This document shows, piece after piece, positions 9,264-18,820 of a DNA stretch of 64,000 bases. Source of the DNA: Flavobacterium cheongpyeongense (GTDB lineage: Bacteria > Bacteroidota > Bacteroidia > Flavobacteriales > Flavobacteriaceae). Numbering within the stretch: the first letter of the stretch is position 1; the number at the start of each line of letters is the position of its first letter. The position numbers and the translations under genes were made by a program. The stretch is from assembly GCF_003202435.1 (NCBI RefSeq), contig NZ_QJHK01000001.1, positions 310,001 through 374,000 on the forward strand. The letters are read 5' to 3'. The notes below the pieces were generated by a model. It worked only from the letters and a program-made list of their open reading frames with translations, did no database searches and was not told the origin of the DNA.

Positions 9264-10475
9264 ATGATATTTTTACCAAAAAATAATTTCTATAAAAAAG
9301 TAATTGTAATGTTACTTTTTTGTTGTGGTAAAACAATTGCTCAGGATGTTGATCAGAATCGGATTATTTCTGATAAATTAAAATGGTCAGAAAGAATGGC
9401 TTTGTCAATAATTAAAAGATATCCTGAGGCATGGAAAATTGATAAGCACGAGGTACCAAAATGGGATTATAAAATTGGTATGATTCTGACTGCTTATCAA
9501 AAATTATATGGCAAGACAAACGATCCTAAATATTATGATTATGTCAAAGGATACGCTGATGTTTTTATAGATGAAACTGGTGTGATTAAAAAGTTTGATC
9601 CAAAAAATCATAGTCTTGATAATATAAATGCCGGAAAAATACTTTTTGATTTGTATGTTAAAACAAAACAAGAAAAATACCTGACAGCTATAAAAATATT
9701 AAGAAGTAATTTTGATGACTATCCAAGAACACAATCCGGTGGTTTTTGGCATAAAAAAATCTATCCGAATCAAATGTGGCTGGACGGACTTTATATGGGA
9801 GAGCCTTTTTATGCAAGATATACAGCTGAATTTGAGGGAGGAGAAAAATTAAATGATGTTGCCCATCAATTTGAGCTCCTTCACAAACATACATTTGATA
9901 GAAAAACGGATTTATATTTTCATGCATGGGATGAAAGCAAACAAATGGCATGGGCTAATAAGGAAACGGGGACAGCTCCTCATATCTGGTTAAGAGCACT
10001 TGGCTGGTATGGCATGGCATTAGTAGATGCATTAGATTATTTTCCAAAAGACCATCCAAAACGAAATGAATTGATTGGATACTTGAATGAATTAGCTGCT
10101 GCAATAGCTAAATATCAGCACAAATCCGGTTTATGGTATCAAATTCCGAATTTACAAAATCAAAAAGGAAATTATTTAGAATCTTCAGGTTCTTCAATGT
10201 TAGTATATTTTCTTGCCAAAGGAGTTCATAATGGTTATTTGCCTGCGAAATTTGAAAAAGTGGCCAATAAAGGATTTAATGGATTAATAAAGAAGGTTAT
10301 TACGGCAGATGAAAATGGAGAAATACACATGGTTCAGGTATGCGGTAGTGCAGGATTAGGCGGAAATCCATACAGGGATGGTTCTTTTGAATATTACATG
10401 AACGAAAAAATTGTAACCGACAATTCTCACGGATTAGGTGCTTTTCTGCTTGCAGCAATAGAATTAGATAAATAG
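9264..10475 (+). CDS. GH105 unsaturated rhamnogalacturonyl hydrolase, copy 1
   Basis: A 403-residue GH105 (YteR-like) enzyme with the (alpha/alpha)6 barrel. It removes the unsaturated galacturonyl unit that pectate or rhamnogalacturonan lyases leave at the non-reducing end. The catalytic segment GGFWHKKIYPNQMWLDGLYM includes the conserved Asp of MWLDG, and GSAGLGGNPYRDGSFEYY lies near the C-terminus as usual. A signal peptide ends near IAQD. It is a tandem paralogue of the next gene; the two share long stretches, including an almost identical catalytic region. Product and family are secure; the difference in substrate between the copies is unknown. Confidence 0.93.
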   Translation: MIFLPKNNFYKKVIVMLLFCCGKTIAQDVDQNRIISDKLKWSERMALSIIKRYPEAWKIDKHEVPKWDYKIGMILTAYQKLYGKTNDPKYYDYVKGYADVFIDETGVIKKFDPKNHSLDNINAGKILFDLYVKTKQEKYLTAIKILRSNFDDYPRTQSGGFWHKKIYPNQMWLDGLYMGEPFYARYTAEFEGGEKLNDVAHQFELLHKHTFDRKTDLYFHAWDESKQMAWANKETGTAPHIWLRALGWYGMALVDALDYFPKDHPKRNELIGYLNELAAAIAKYQHKSGLWYQIPNLQNQKGNYLESSGSSMLVYFLAKGVHNGYLPAKFEKVANKGFNGLIKKVITADENGEIHMVQVCGSAGLGGNPYRDGSFEYYMNEKIVTDNSHGLGAFLLAAIELDK

Positions 10476-10503
10476 AATTTCAATAAAGTCAAAATAAATT
10501 ACT

Positions 10504-11736
10504 ATGTTAAAGAACACACTAAACACTTTAAAAGTCACGGCGCTTTTGGTTTCATTCACATTTTTTAGTTGTAAAACGGCTTCTCCAAAACCATTAAAAA
10601 CTGCTGATTTACAAAATCAAACTATAATTTCAAAAGATTTAAAGTGGTCTGATAAAATGGCTTTAACCCTAATGAAGCGTCATCCGGAATCCTGGCAGAT
10701 TGACGATTCACAGGCTCCGAAATGGGACTATGTTCATGGTCTTGTTTTATATTCATTCGAGCAATTATATAAAAAGAATCCAGATGCAAGATACGCCTCT
10801 TATGTGCAGGGATATTTAGATGCATTGATTCAAAATGATGGTAAAATAAAAACGTATGAAATAGAAAAACACAATATTGATATGATTGTTGCCGGTCGTT
10901 TGCTGTTTAATGCTTATGACAAAACAAAAGATGAGAAATATTTAAAAGCAATGCAATTATTGCGTCAGCAATTAACAGAGCACCCAAGAACACAATCGGG
11001 AGGATTTTGGCATAAAAAAATCTATCCTAACCAAATGTGGTTAGACGGTTTGTATATGGGTGAGCCTTTTTATGCCCAGTATACAGCAACTTTTGAAAAC
11101 GGAAAAAATCTTGACGATGTTGCACATCAGTTCGAACAAATTCAATTGCACGCAACCGATCCGGTAACAGGCTTATTATATCACGGTTGGGATGAAAGTA
11201 AACAAATGCCATGGGCCGATAAAGAAACCGGAAATTCACCAAACTTCTGGTCAAGGGCTTTAGGCTGGTATGTAATGGCTTTGGTTGATGCTTTGGATTA
11301 TTTTCCAAAAGAGCATCCAAAACAAAAAGAACTGGTTGGGTATTTGAACAATGTATCGGAAAGTTTAGCGAAATTTCAGGATAAATCCGGTTTGTGGTAT
11401 CAGGTAACAGATAAAATGGGTAAAGAAGGAAATTATCTGGAAGCTTCTGGTTCCTCAATGTTTGCTTATGCATTTGCAAAAGGTGTAAACAAAGGCTATT
11501 TGCCTGCAAAATTCAAAAAAATAGCCAACAAAGCTTTTGACGGATTGACAACTCAATTAATAAAAGTTGATGCTGATGGAACAATCACACTAACTCAGGC
11601 TTGTCAGGTAGCAGGACTTGGAGGAAATCCATACAGAGATGGTTCGTATGAATATTATGTGAATGAAAAAAAGAAAGATAATGATCCGAAGGCTACAGGG
11701 CCATTTATATTAGCTGCATTAGAATTAAACAGATAA
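10504..11736 (+). CDS. GH105 unsaturated rhamnogalacturonyl hydrolase, copy 2, lipoprotein
   Basis: The second GH105 enzyme, 410 residues. Unlike copy 1 it carries a lipobox (FTFFSCKTAS, cysteine at residue 23), so it is probably membrane anchored while copy 1 is soluble in the periplasm. The catalytic MWLDGLYMGEPFYAQYT and the end motif GLGGNPYRDGSYEYY are intact. It lies 28 bases after copy 1 and 15 bases before the GH43 gene, so all three are one transcript. Retention of both copies suggests they differ in location or in preferred disaccharide (galacturonyl-rhamnose against galacturonyl-galacturonate); this is inference. Confidence 0.93.
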   Translation: MLKNTLNTLKVTALLVSFTFFSCKTASPKPLKTADLQNQTIISKDLKWSDKMALTLMKRHPESWQIDDSQAPKWDYVHGLVLYSFEQLYKKNPDARYASYVQGYLDALIQNDGKIKTYEIEKHNIDMIVAGRLLFNAYDKTKDEKYLKAMQLLRQQLTEHPRTQSGGFWHKKIYPNQMWLDGLYMGEPFYAQYTATFENGKNLDDVAHQFEQIQLHATDPVTGLLYHGWDESKQMPWADKETGNSPNFWSRALGWYVMALVDALDYFPKEHPKQKELVGYLNNVSESLAKFQDKSGLWYQVTDKMGKEGNYLEASGSSMFAYAFAKGVNKGYLPAKFKKIANKAFDGLTTQLIKVDADGTITLTQACQVAGLGGNPYRDGSYEYYVNEKKKDNDPKATGPFILAALELNR

Positions 11737-11751
11737 GTAGAATATCTTCAA

Positions 11752-13383
11752 ATGAAATTTATAAAAATAACATCTCTTTTGATTTGCTGTACGATAATAC
11801 AAAATTTAACAGCACAGGAAAAGAACGAAAATAATTTTTCGAAAGTCTGGGTTTCTGATCAGGGTGACGGGACTTATAAAAACCCTGTTTTATATGCTGA
11901 TTATTCAGATCCAGATGCTATCAGGGTAGATGATGACTATTATATGACAGCTTCATCATTCAATTGTATTCCGGGATTGCCTATTCTTCATTCAAAGGAT
12001 TTAGTAAACTGGAAATTAATTGGATATGCACTCTCGAAACAAAAACCTTTAGAAGTTTACAATAAAGTCCAGCACGGTAACGGAGTCTGGGCTCCTTGTA
12101 TTCGTTTTCATAACAATGAATTTTATATTTATTACCCTGATCCCGATTTTGGAATTTATGTTGTTAAAGCCAAAAAAGCACAAGGTCCGTGGTCAGAACC
12201 CGTTATGGTTAAAGAAGGCAAGGGCTTAATCGATCCAACTCCATTATGGGATGAAGATGGTAAAGCATATTTAGGTTATGCATTTGCAGGAAGCAGGGCT
12301 GGTATAAAAAGTGTTTTGACAGTCTGTTCAATGAATCCTGATGGCTTATCTGCAAATAATGATGACATTATGGTAATTGACGGTCATAAAGATGAAGCGA
12401 CCATTGAAGGCCCAAAGTTTTACAAACGAAATGGTTATTATTACATATTTGCTCCGGCAGGAGGAGTTGCTACAGGGTGGCAAACTGTTATGAGATCTAA
12501 AAACGTTTTTGGACCTTATGAAAAGAGGAAAGTAATGGATCAGGGAAAATCAACTGTAAATGGCCCTCATCAGGGAGCCTGGGTTCAGACACAAACGGGT
12601 GAGGACTGGTTTATTCATTTTCAGGATCAGTTTGCTTACGGAAGGGTAGTTCATTTGCAGCCAATGAAATGGAAGAATGATTGGCCGGTGATTGGAAATG
12701 ATGAAAATAATGATGGTATTGGGGAACCAGTTATGGTGTATAAAAAACCAAATGTAGGTAAAAAAACATATCCAATTGCAACACCTCCGGACAGTGATGA
12801 ATTTGATGCGCCCCAGCTTGGACTTCAATGGCAGTGGCATGCAAATCCGCAAATAACCTGGGGACTTCCTACTTCTATGGGATATTATAATTTAAATTGT
12901 ATTCCTGTTCCAAAGGATTATAATAATCTGTTTGATGTTCCAAATCTGCTTTTACAAAAGTTACCTGCGAATGAGTTTACAGCTACAACAAAAATTACAT
13001 TCAATTCCAGATTTGACGGTGAATATACAGGATTGGTAATTATGGGACTGGATTATAGTTTTTTATGTTTGAAACAAGAAGAGGGGAAATTGTATCTTTC
13101 ACAAAAAACAGCTTTAAAGGCTGATAAAAAAGGTGTAGAGTCTGAGAGTACGAGAATTCCGGTAAATGATAAAACAATATTCCTGCAGGTAAAAGTAAAA
13201 CAAGGTGGAATTTGTAATTTTTTCTATAGTGAAGACGGACAAAAATTCAACCCCGTTGGTAGTAGTTTTACAGCCAGGGAAGGCAAATGGATTGGTGCTA
13301 AAGTAGGATTTCTTGCACTTCGAGAAGGATTTATAAATGATGCAGGAAGTGTTGCGATAGACTGGTTCAGAATAACTAACTAA
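11752..13383 (+). CDS. GH43-family glycoside hydrolase
   Basis: A 543-residue secreted GH43 enzyme with a signal peptide ending NLTAQEK. Residues about 30-330 form the five-bladed propeller: the general base lies in NPVLYADYSDPDAIRVDDDYYM, the middle acid in GLIDPTPLWDEDGK, and the catalytic glutamate in TIEGPKFYKRNGYYYIF. A C-terminal beta-sandwich (about 355-543, ending GSVAIDWFRITN) is typical of beta-xylosidase/arabinofuranosidase-like members. Within this pectin operon it probably trims arabinose, xylose or galactose side chains from rhamnogalacturonan. The exact sugar cannot be assigned from sequence. Confidence 0.9.
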   Translation: MKFIKITSLLICCTIIQNLTAQEKNENNFSKVWVSDQGDGTYKNPVLYADYSDPDAIRVDDDYYMTASSFNCIPGLPILHSKDLVNWKLIGYALSKQKPLEVYNKVQHGNGVWAPCIRFHNNEFYIYYPDPDFGIYVVKAKKAQGPWSEPVMVKEGKGLIDPTPLWDEDGKAYLGYAFAGSRAGIKSVLTVCSMNPDGLSANNDDIMVIDGHKDEATIEGPKFYKRNGYYYIFAPAGGVATGWQTVMRSKNVFGPYEKRKVMDQGKSTVNGPHQGAWVQTQTGEDWFIHFQDQFAYGRVVHLQPMKWKNDWPVIGNDENNDGIGEPVMVYKKPNVGKKTYPIATPPDSDEFDAPQLGLQWQWHANPQITWGLPTSMGYYNLNCIPVPKDYNNLFDVPNLLLQKLPANEFTATTKITFNSRFDGEYTGLVIMGLDYSFLCLKQEEGKLYLSQKTALKADKKGVESESTRIPVNDKTIFLQVKVKQGGICNFFYSEDGQKFNPVGSSFTAREGKWIGAKVGFLALREGFINDAGSVAIDWFRITN

Positions 13384-13418
13384 AACTAAATAATTAAATA
13401 ACTAAATTATCCAATTAA

Positions 13419-14519
13419 ATGAATCAACTTAAAAAGACAGCACTATTACTTTTACTCATAACCAGCTGTTATATTAATGCGCAGGAAAAAGCAAAAAAAT
13501 GGCCGGATTTAATCGTAAAAAGTTACTCCGCATGGTTTGGCTCTGAGGAAGGGAAGAAAATAGGCGAAAATGTCCTGCTATACCAAAGAGATATAGGTGG
13601 TTGGCCAAAAAATATTCCGATGTTGAATGAATTGACCGAAGAAGAGAAAGCGAAATTATTGGCACTAAAATCTTCAGGAAAAGATTGTACAATTGACAAC
13701 AGAGCTACTACACAGGAAATACTTTTTGTATCTAAAATGTATGCGCAGACTAATGATGAAAGATATAAAGATTCATTTTTAAGAGCAATTGATTATTTAC
13801 TCTCAGCGCAATATCCTAATGGAGGGTGGCCTCAGTATTTTCCGTTGAAAAAAGGGTATTATTCACACATCACCTATAATGATAATTCAATGGTGGATGT
13901 TTTGAATGTATTGAAGGAAATAGCAAATGAAACACCATATTACAGTATTAAACCATCAAAGGAAGTTGTTGATAAAGCCAAAATTGCAGTTAACAAAGGA
14001 ATTGAGTGTATTTTAAAAACACAATACAAACAGAATGGCGTTCTGACAGTTTGGTGTGCACAACATGACGAAGTTACTTTTGCTCCGGCAGATGCCAGAG
14101 CTTATGAGCTTGCTTCATTAAGCGGAAAAGAATCAGCTAAAGTAACTTTGTTTCTAATGTCTGTTGATAATCCCTCACCTGAAATCAAAACGGCTGTTAA
14201 AAGTGCTTATGATTGGTTTGAAAAAACAAAAATTACAAATCTTAAGGAAGAACGCATTTATGATGAAAATGGAAAAGTGATTGGTAAAAAAATGTATCCA
14301 ATGGAGGATGTTGCACCAATTTGGCCAAGATTTGCTGAACTTGATACGAACGAAGCATTCTTTTGTGACCGTGACGGAATTAAAAAGAAATATATAACCG
14401 ATATTGGAGAAGAAAGAAGAAACGGTTATTCCTGGTATTCAAATGAGCCAAAAGAAGTTTTGAAAAAATATAAAAAATGGGCTAAAAAGAATGATGTTGA
14501 AAGAAGTGAGACAGAATAA
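13419..14519 (+). CDS. pelA: PL10-family pectate lyase
   Basis: A 366-residue polysaccharide lyase family 10 enzyme that cleaves polygalacturonate by beta-elimination. Diagnostic segments are YQRDIGGWPKN near residue 50, TIDNRATTQEI, AQYPNGGWPQYFPL and YSHITYNDNSMVDVL, all standard in PL10. The signal peptide MNQLKKTALLLLLITSCYINAQ could be cleaved after NAQ or modified at a cysteine. Its unsaturated products are the substrates of the two GH105 enzymes just upstream, so the pathway order is visible in the operon. Length is normal and no residue appears missing. Confidence 0.93.
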   Translation: MNQLKKTALLLLLITSCYINAQEKAKKWPDLIVKSYSAWFGSEEGKKIGENVLLYQRDIGGWPKNIPMLNELTEEEKAKLLALKSSGKDCTIDNRATTQEILFVSKMYAQTNDERYKDSFLRAIDYLLSAQYPNGGWPQYFPLKKGYYSHITYNDNSMVDVLNVLKEIANETPYYSIKPSKEVVDKAKIAVNKGIECILKTQYKQNGVLTVWCAQHDEVTFAPADARAYELASLSGKESAKVTLFLMSVDNPSPEIKTAVKSAYDWFEKTKITNLKEERIYDENGKVIGKKMYPMEDVAPIWPRFAELDTNEAFFCDRDGIKKKYITDIGEERRNGYSWYSNEPKEVLKKYKKWAKKNDVERSETE

Positions 14520-14581
14520 TTCTCTAAACATTAATTAGATCTGATTTCTTTGTTGAACACTATTCTTTTAAAATAAAAAAT

Positions 14582-15931
14582 ATGAATATCAGGCTTTTTT
14601 TAATTCTGTCGTTTACCACTTTTGCTTTTGCTCAGAATAATCAATTTCCAACAGCAAAGGTAGATTCAATAGTGAACGCCATACAATTGCCAAAATTCCC
14701 GTCTTTTCAGATTAACGTAGTAAAACTGGGAGCCAAAGGAGATTCGATTTCGAATTCTAAGCCTTTTTTTGACAAAGCGATGGCATTGTGTAAAAAGAAT
14801 AATGGAGGCACCATTGTAGTGCCAAAAGGAGTTTATTTTCTTAAGGGACCTGTTCACTTCACTAGCAATGTCAATTTAAAGCTTGAAAAAGGAGCCAAAA
14901 TCAAATTTAGTGATACTCCTGAAGATTATTTGCCAATGGTTTTAACCAGCTGGGAAGGTACAATGCTTTATAATTACAGTCCGTTAATTTATGCATACGA
15001 TTGTACAAATATTGCTTTAACTGGTGAAGGAACAATTGATGGAGAAGGAGGCAGGACCTGGAAGAGTTTTAAAGCACAAGAAGGAAAAGGCAAAGAGCTG
15101 AGTCGTGAAATGAATCATGATAATGTCCCTTTAAAAGATAGAAAATTTGGAACAGGCTACTTTTTGCGTCCGCAAATGATTCAGTTTTTTAACTGTAAGA
15201 ACATCTTGGTTGAAAATGTTCGTATTGAGAATTCTCCTTTTTGGTGTTTGCATTTGCTAAAATCAGAAAGTATCACAATTAGAGGGATAAGTTATAAATC
15301 ATTAAATTACAACAATGACGGAATAGATCCTGAATATGCCAAAAATGTTTTGATCGAAAATGTAACTTTTAATAATGGCGACGATAACGTTGCAATAAAA
15401 GCAGGAAGAGATCATGAAGGAAGAGCTCATACAGCTACTCCAAGTGAAAACATTGTTGTTAGAAACTGTAATTTTAAAGGACTTCATGGAGTGGTAATTG
15501 GAAGTGAAATGTCTGCCGGAGTACAAAATGTGTTTGTTGAAAACTGCAAAACAGTAGGATATTTAAAAAGAGGGATTTATTTAAAAACCAATGCAGACAG
15601 AGGTGGTTTCATAAAAAATGTTTTTGTTCGAAATATCCAATTAGACGAAGTAGAAGATTGTCTTTATATAACAGCTAATTATCACGGAGAAGGCAAAGGG
15701 TTTCAGTCTGAAATATCAAATGTTTCTTTTTCTGATATTACGTGTAACAAAGCATCAGCATCAGGAATCGTTATAGAGGGATTCGCAGATAAAAAGATCA
15801 AGAATATTTCTTTAAACAATATCGAAATCAAATCGGCTAAAAATGCCATATCCAGCACAAATGCTGAGAATGTAATTTTAAATGAAGTTTTCATTGGAGA
15901 GAAAGCTACCATTCCTTCAGCAGCAAAATAG
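14582..15931 (+). CDS. Second GH28 glycoside hydrolase, with altered motifs
   Basis: A 449-residue GH28 beta-helix enzyme with a signal peptide ending FAFAQN. The catalytic NNDGID and NGDDNVAIKAG segments are intact. Two binding motifs differ from the first GH28 of this operon: the usual GHG is GLHG, and the usual RIK reads YLK (GIYLKTN). RIK contacts the carboxylate at the +1 subsite in polygalacturonases, so this member may prefer rhamnose or a side-chain residue there, as in rhamnogalacturonan-active GH28 enzymes. That is inference from family knowledge. It sits between the pectate lyase and the CE12 esterase. Confidence 0.9.
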   Translation: MNIRLFLILSFTTFAFAQNNQFPTAKVDSIVNAIQLPKFPSFQINVVKLGAKGDSISNSKPFFDKAMALCKKNNGGTIVVPKGVYFLKGPVHFTSNVNLKLEKGAKIKFSDTPEDYLPMVLTSWEGTMLYNYSPLIYAYDCTNIALTGEGTIDGEGGRTWKSFKAQEGKGKELSREMNHDNVPLKDRKFGTGYFLRPQMIQFFNCKNILVENVRIENSPFWCLHLLKSESITIRGISYKSLNYNNDGIDPEYAKNVLIENVTFNNGDDNVAIKAGRDHEGRAHTATPSENIVVRNCNFKGLHGVVIGSEMSAGVQNVFVENCKTVGYLKRGIYLKTNADRGGFIKNVFVRNIQLDEVEDCLYITANYHGEGKGFQSEISNVSFSDITCNKASASGIVIEGFADKKIKNISLNNIEIKSAKNAISSTNAENVILNEVFIGEKATIPSAAK

Positions 15932-15956
15932 TTCAATAAATAATAAATAATAAAAA

Positions 15957-16700
15957 ATGAAATATTATATTTTAATTCTTTGGTTGATTTCAGTCACTTG
16001 TTTTGCACAAAAAACAACTGTTTATACCATTGGAGATTCAACAATGGCAAACAAAAAAGATCCGGATAAAAATCCAGAGCATGGTTGGGCTCAGGTATTA
16101 CAGCCATTTTTTAAAGAGAATATCATTGTAGATAATAGAGCTTTAAATGGTAGAAGTACCAAAAGTTTTATCGCAGAAAAACAATGGGATGCCGTATATC
16201 AGAATTTGAAAAAAGGAGATTATGTTTTTATTGAGTTTGGTCATAATGATGCAAAAAATATGGATTCATTACGTTACACAAATCCTCATACAGCATACAG
16301 ACATAATTTGATTCGTTTTGTTAAAGAGACGCGTGCAAAGGGTGCAATTCCAATTTTACTGAGTTCAATTGCAAGAAGAAATTTTAATGAAAAAGGGGTG
16401 TTAATTGGTACGCATGGAGATTATCCTTTAGAAACAAGATTAGTTGCACAGGAATATAACGTTCCGTTTATTGATTTAGAATATTATACCGAATTATTAG
16501 AACAATCTTATGGACCTGAAAAATCAAAACAGCTGCATTTGCATTTCAAAGCAGGAGAAAATCCATATTATAAAGAGGATAAAGATGACGATACACATCT
16601 TTCATTAAAAGGTGCAACAGAAATTGCAGAAATAGTGGTTAATCAGATAAAACTTTTGGATGATCCATCTCTTGAAAAACTAAAAAAAGGAATTAAATAA
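15957..16700 (+). CDS. CE12 rhamnogalacturonan acetylesterase (SGNH hydrolase)
   Basis: A 247-residue SGNH/GDSL esterase of carbohydrate esterase family 12. The four blocks are present: YTIGDSTMANK (catalytic serine), NGRSTKSFI (oxyanion glycine), IEFGHNDAKN (asparagine) and DDTHLSLKGA (Asp and His). A short signal peptide ends TCFAQKT. It removes acetyl groups from the rhamnogalacturonan backbone, opening it to the GH28 and GH105 enzymes. It is the last gene of the PUL, followed by a strong bidirectional terminator. Confidence 0.93.
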   Translation: MKYYILILWLISVTCFAQKTTVYTIGDSTMANKKDPDKNPEHGWAQVLQPFFKENIIVDNRALNGRSTKSFIAEKQWDAVYQNLKKGDYVFIEFGHNDAKNMDSLRYTNPHTAYRHNLIRFVKETRAKGAIPILLSSIARRNFNEKGVLIGTHGDYPLETRLVAQEYNVPFIDLEYYTELLEQSYGPEKSKQLHLHFKAGENPYYKEDKDDDTHLSLKGATEIAEIVVNQIKLLDDPSLEKLKKGIK

Positions 16701-16721
16701 CCATCGATGTGAGTATCATAA

Positions 16722-16768
16722 AAAAATCGTATCCGAATAGCTTTTTTAATAGTTCGGATACGATTTTT
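16722..16768. terminator. Bidirectional terminator between PUL and oxyR
   Basis: A perfect 16-base-pair inverted repeat (arms 16722-16737 and 16753-16768) flanked by A-runs and T-runs on both sides. It separates the convergent CE12 and oxyR genes and can serve both. Confidence 0.9.
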
Positions 16769-16797
16769 AGTTTAAAAAAAATCAAATTTTTCAGGGA

Positions 16798-17739
16798 TTA
16801 TTTTTTTTGTAAAGGACTAATAATTTGAACATTCTGAAAAACAATAGCGCCCTTTACAACTCCGGCAATCGTACTTCTTAAAGCATCTATAATCTGAATT
16901 TTTAATTCACTCTTCGGGTAAATTAAGCTAACCTCACGCGCCGGTTTTGGTTCTTTGAAATTGCGAAGTTTTAATTTGTCAGAATCCTTTAAATCCATAG
17001 TATGCAAGTACGGAAGTAATGTTGTGCCCAAACCTTCATCTGCCAGTTTTATTAAGGTTTCAAAACTGCCGCTTTGAATCTGAAAATTGTTTTGCTCAAT
17101 ATCTGTCCCATTTTTGCATAAATTCAAAATCCCGTCTCTAAAACAATGTCCGTCTTGTAAAAGCAAAATTTCATTGATATTCAAATCAGAAACTTCGATT
17201 TCTTCTTTTTGGAAGCTCGAATGATGTTCTGGTATATAAGCTACAAATGGTTCAAAATACAATACAATTTCCTTGATTTTTTCATCTTCAAGAGGTGTAG
17301 CGGCTATAGCAGCATCCAAATGACCATTTTTTAGCTTTACAATAATTTCATCCGTATTTAATTCTTCAATCAAAAGCTTTACTTTAGGATATTTTTTTAT
17401 AAAATTATTTAAAAACATAGGCAAAAGGGTAGGCATGATCGTTGGAATAATCCCTAAACGAAATTCACCTCCAATAAAACCTTTTTGCTGCTCAACAATA
17501 TCCTGAATACGATTTGCTTCGTTTACAATATTTTTAGCCTGATTTACAATTTTCTGACCGATATCTGTAAGCTGTATCGGTTTTTTGCTCCTGTCGAAAA
17601 TTAAAATATTAAGTTCTTCTTCAATTTTCTGTATCTGCATGCTTAACGTGGGCTGTGTCACGAAACATTTTTCTGCTGCTAGTGTGAAATTCTTATGTTC
17701 AGCTACTGCCAAAACATATTGTAATTGTGTGATAGTCAT
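16798..17739 (-). CDS. oxyR: OxyR-type hydrogen peroxide sensor, LysR family
   Basis: A 313-residue LysR-type regulator with the winged helix at residues 1-60 (MTITQLQYVLAVAEHKNFTLAAEKC) and a substrate domain. The redox motif LLQDGHCFRDGILNLC places cysteines at residues 199 and 208, the same positions as the peroxide-sensing pair of E. coli OxyR. It would activate catalase, peroxidase and dps-type genes on oxidation. It is divergent from a decayed dps gene, which was probably one of its targets before decay. Identification as OxyR is strong because both cysteines and spacing are conserved. Confidence 0.93.
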   Translation of the reverse strand: MTITQLQYVLAVAEHKNFTLAAEKCFVTQPTLSMQIQKIEEELNILIFDRSKKPIQLTDIGQKIVNQAKNIVNEANRIQDIVEQQKGFIGGEFRLGIIPTIMPTLLPMFLNNFIKKYPKVKLLIEELNTDEIIVKLKNGHLDAAIAATPLEDEKIKEIVLYFEPFVAYIPEHHSSFQKEEIEVSDLNINEILLLQDGHCFRDGILNLCKNGTDIEQNNFQIQSGSFETLIKLADEGLGTTLLPYLHTMDLKDSDKLKLRNFKEPKPAREVSLIYPKSELKIQIIDALRSTIAGVVKGAIVFQNVQIISPLQKK

Positions 17740-17844
17740 CTAATAGTATTTTGTGATGCAAAAATAAGGAAATATAATTTTTAACTATGTTTTTTTTGAT
17801 GAAGTTGTTTCAATTTCTAAAAAATACTACAAAATTAATGAAAA

Positions 17845-18323
17845 ATGAAAACAAATATTTTAGGTTTACCAAATTAAAGAATCAGATTTACTGGTTAGAG
17901 AATAAAATATATTGCTGTCTGACTTTCAGCTTTATTATCAAAATCTAAGAGAAATTAACTGGGATGTCCGTGAAAAAAGACTCTTCGATTTACATGTGAG
18001 ATTTGAAGAATTGTACACTGGTTCTGAATTTAAAAAGGATAGAATACCAAAAAGGGTCTTTAAGGATACAAAGAATAATTTTAATGCTTTCGATGATTAC
18101 AAAACAACAACAAACTGACGGTTGGAAAGAATATTTCAAAGAATGAAAGGCTTTTCAGTTAATTTTGAATTCTCTTTCTGATTTGCTAAAAATGGAACTT
18201 GAAATTTTAAATAAATCGGGTGAAATTAACGACAAAGGTACAAATGCTAAGACGAGTTACTTAATTTCAGAACAGAAAAAAAACATCTGGATGATGAATG
18301 CGTAGCTCGATGATTTACTTTAA
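17845..18323 (+). pseudogene. Decayed dps (DNA-protecting ferritin-like protein)
   Basis: Read across frames, this stretch spells a Dps family protein: MKTNILGLPN, then KESDLLVRE, then NILLSDFQLYYQNLREINW, then FDLHVRFEELYTGSEF, and later SDLLKMELEILNKSGEINDKGTNA and SEQKKNIWMMNA. It is broken by a one-base shift after codon 10, an in-frame TAA replacing a leucine codon, a disturbed segment after the ferroxidase helix and a TAG near the end. The longest intact piece is 68 codons at 17912-18118. Total length (about 159 codons) equals a normal Dps. Its place opposite oxyR fits an OxyR-regulated stress gene that has been lost. Confidence 0.85.
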
Positions 18324-18456
18324 TGAGTTGTTTGTTAGTGAAATAAGGAGCTGTATGTTTTTTAATCAATATTCCGCTTTTTTGTTTATGTTAAATTTCT
18401 ATAAAAATTTTAACTACCCGCTTTGATTTTATTTGTTTAACGCTATTTTTGCTTTG

Positions 18457-18741
18457 ATGAAGTTAAAAGCCAGAATATTATTATTTATATTTATTGCTTT
18501 CTTATCGACCCCAACAATTGTTCAGGCGATAAAGAAAAGTAATAATGCAACTATTACTATCAACTTTTCTGAAGAAGAACAGGCTCATAAAGAATTTAAG
18601 GCAGCAGTACATGCTATGATTATGGAGCATGAGGTTTTAGAGCCTCTTCGTATAGAGAAAAAAACAATTATATCTGAAAATATTGTAAAACTGGACAATA
18701 TTTCACCAAGCATATTTGCTCCACCTCCCAACCTGATATGA
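18457..18741 (+). CDS. Small secreted hypothetical protein
   Basis: A 94-residue protein with a clear signal peptide (MKLKARILLFIFIAFLSTPTIVQA) and a short charged mature part rich in Glu and Lys, ending in a proline stretch (SIFAPPPNLI). The ATG at 18457 is chosen because it begins directly at the signal peptide; a TTG 24 bases upstream would add eight residues. I do not recognise a family. It sits alone upstream of the SulP gene with a weak hairpin between. Expression as a small periplasmic or surface protein is plausible but unproven. Confidence 0.6.
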   Translation: MKLKARILLFIFIAFLSTPTIVQAIKKSNNATITINFSEEEQAHKEFKAAVHAMIMEHEVLEPLRIEKKTIISENIVKLDNISPSIFAPPPNLI

Positions 18742-18764
18742 TACTTCCGATTATTTGAAATTAA

Positions 18765-18786
18765 ACCGCATTTCTTTAAATGTGGT
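18765..18786 (+). terminator. Weak hairpin before the SulP gene
   Basis: ACCGCATTT, four bases, AAATGTGGT form a 9-base-pair stem with one G-U pair and only a short T-rich tail. It may end the small secreted protein transcript, or lie in the sulP leader. Confidence 0.4.
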
Positions 18787-18820
18787 AAATCTTTAATGAA
18801 TAATTTTTTAGTATTGTATT

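Noticed and set aside
11027..11509. A 160-codon minus-strand frame inside the second GH105 gene
   Set aside because: It is antisense to the conserved catalytic region, which is under strong constraint on the plus strand.
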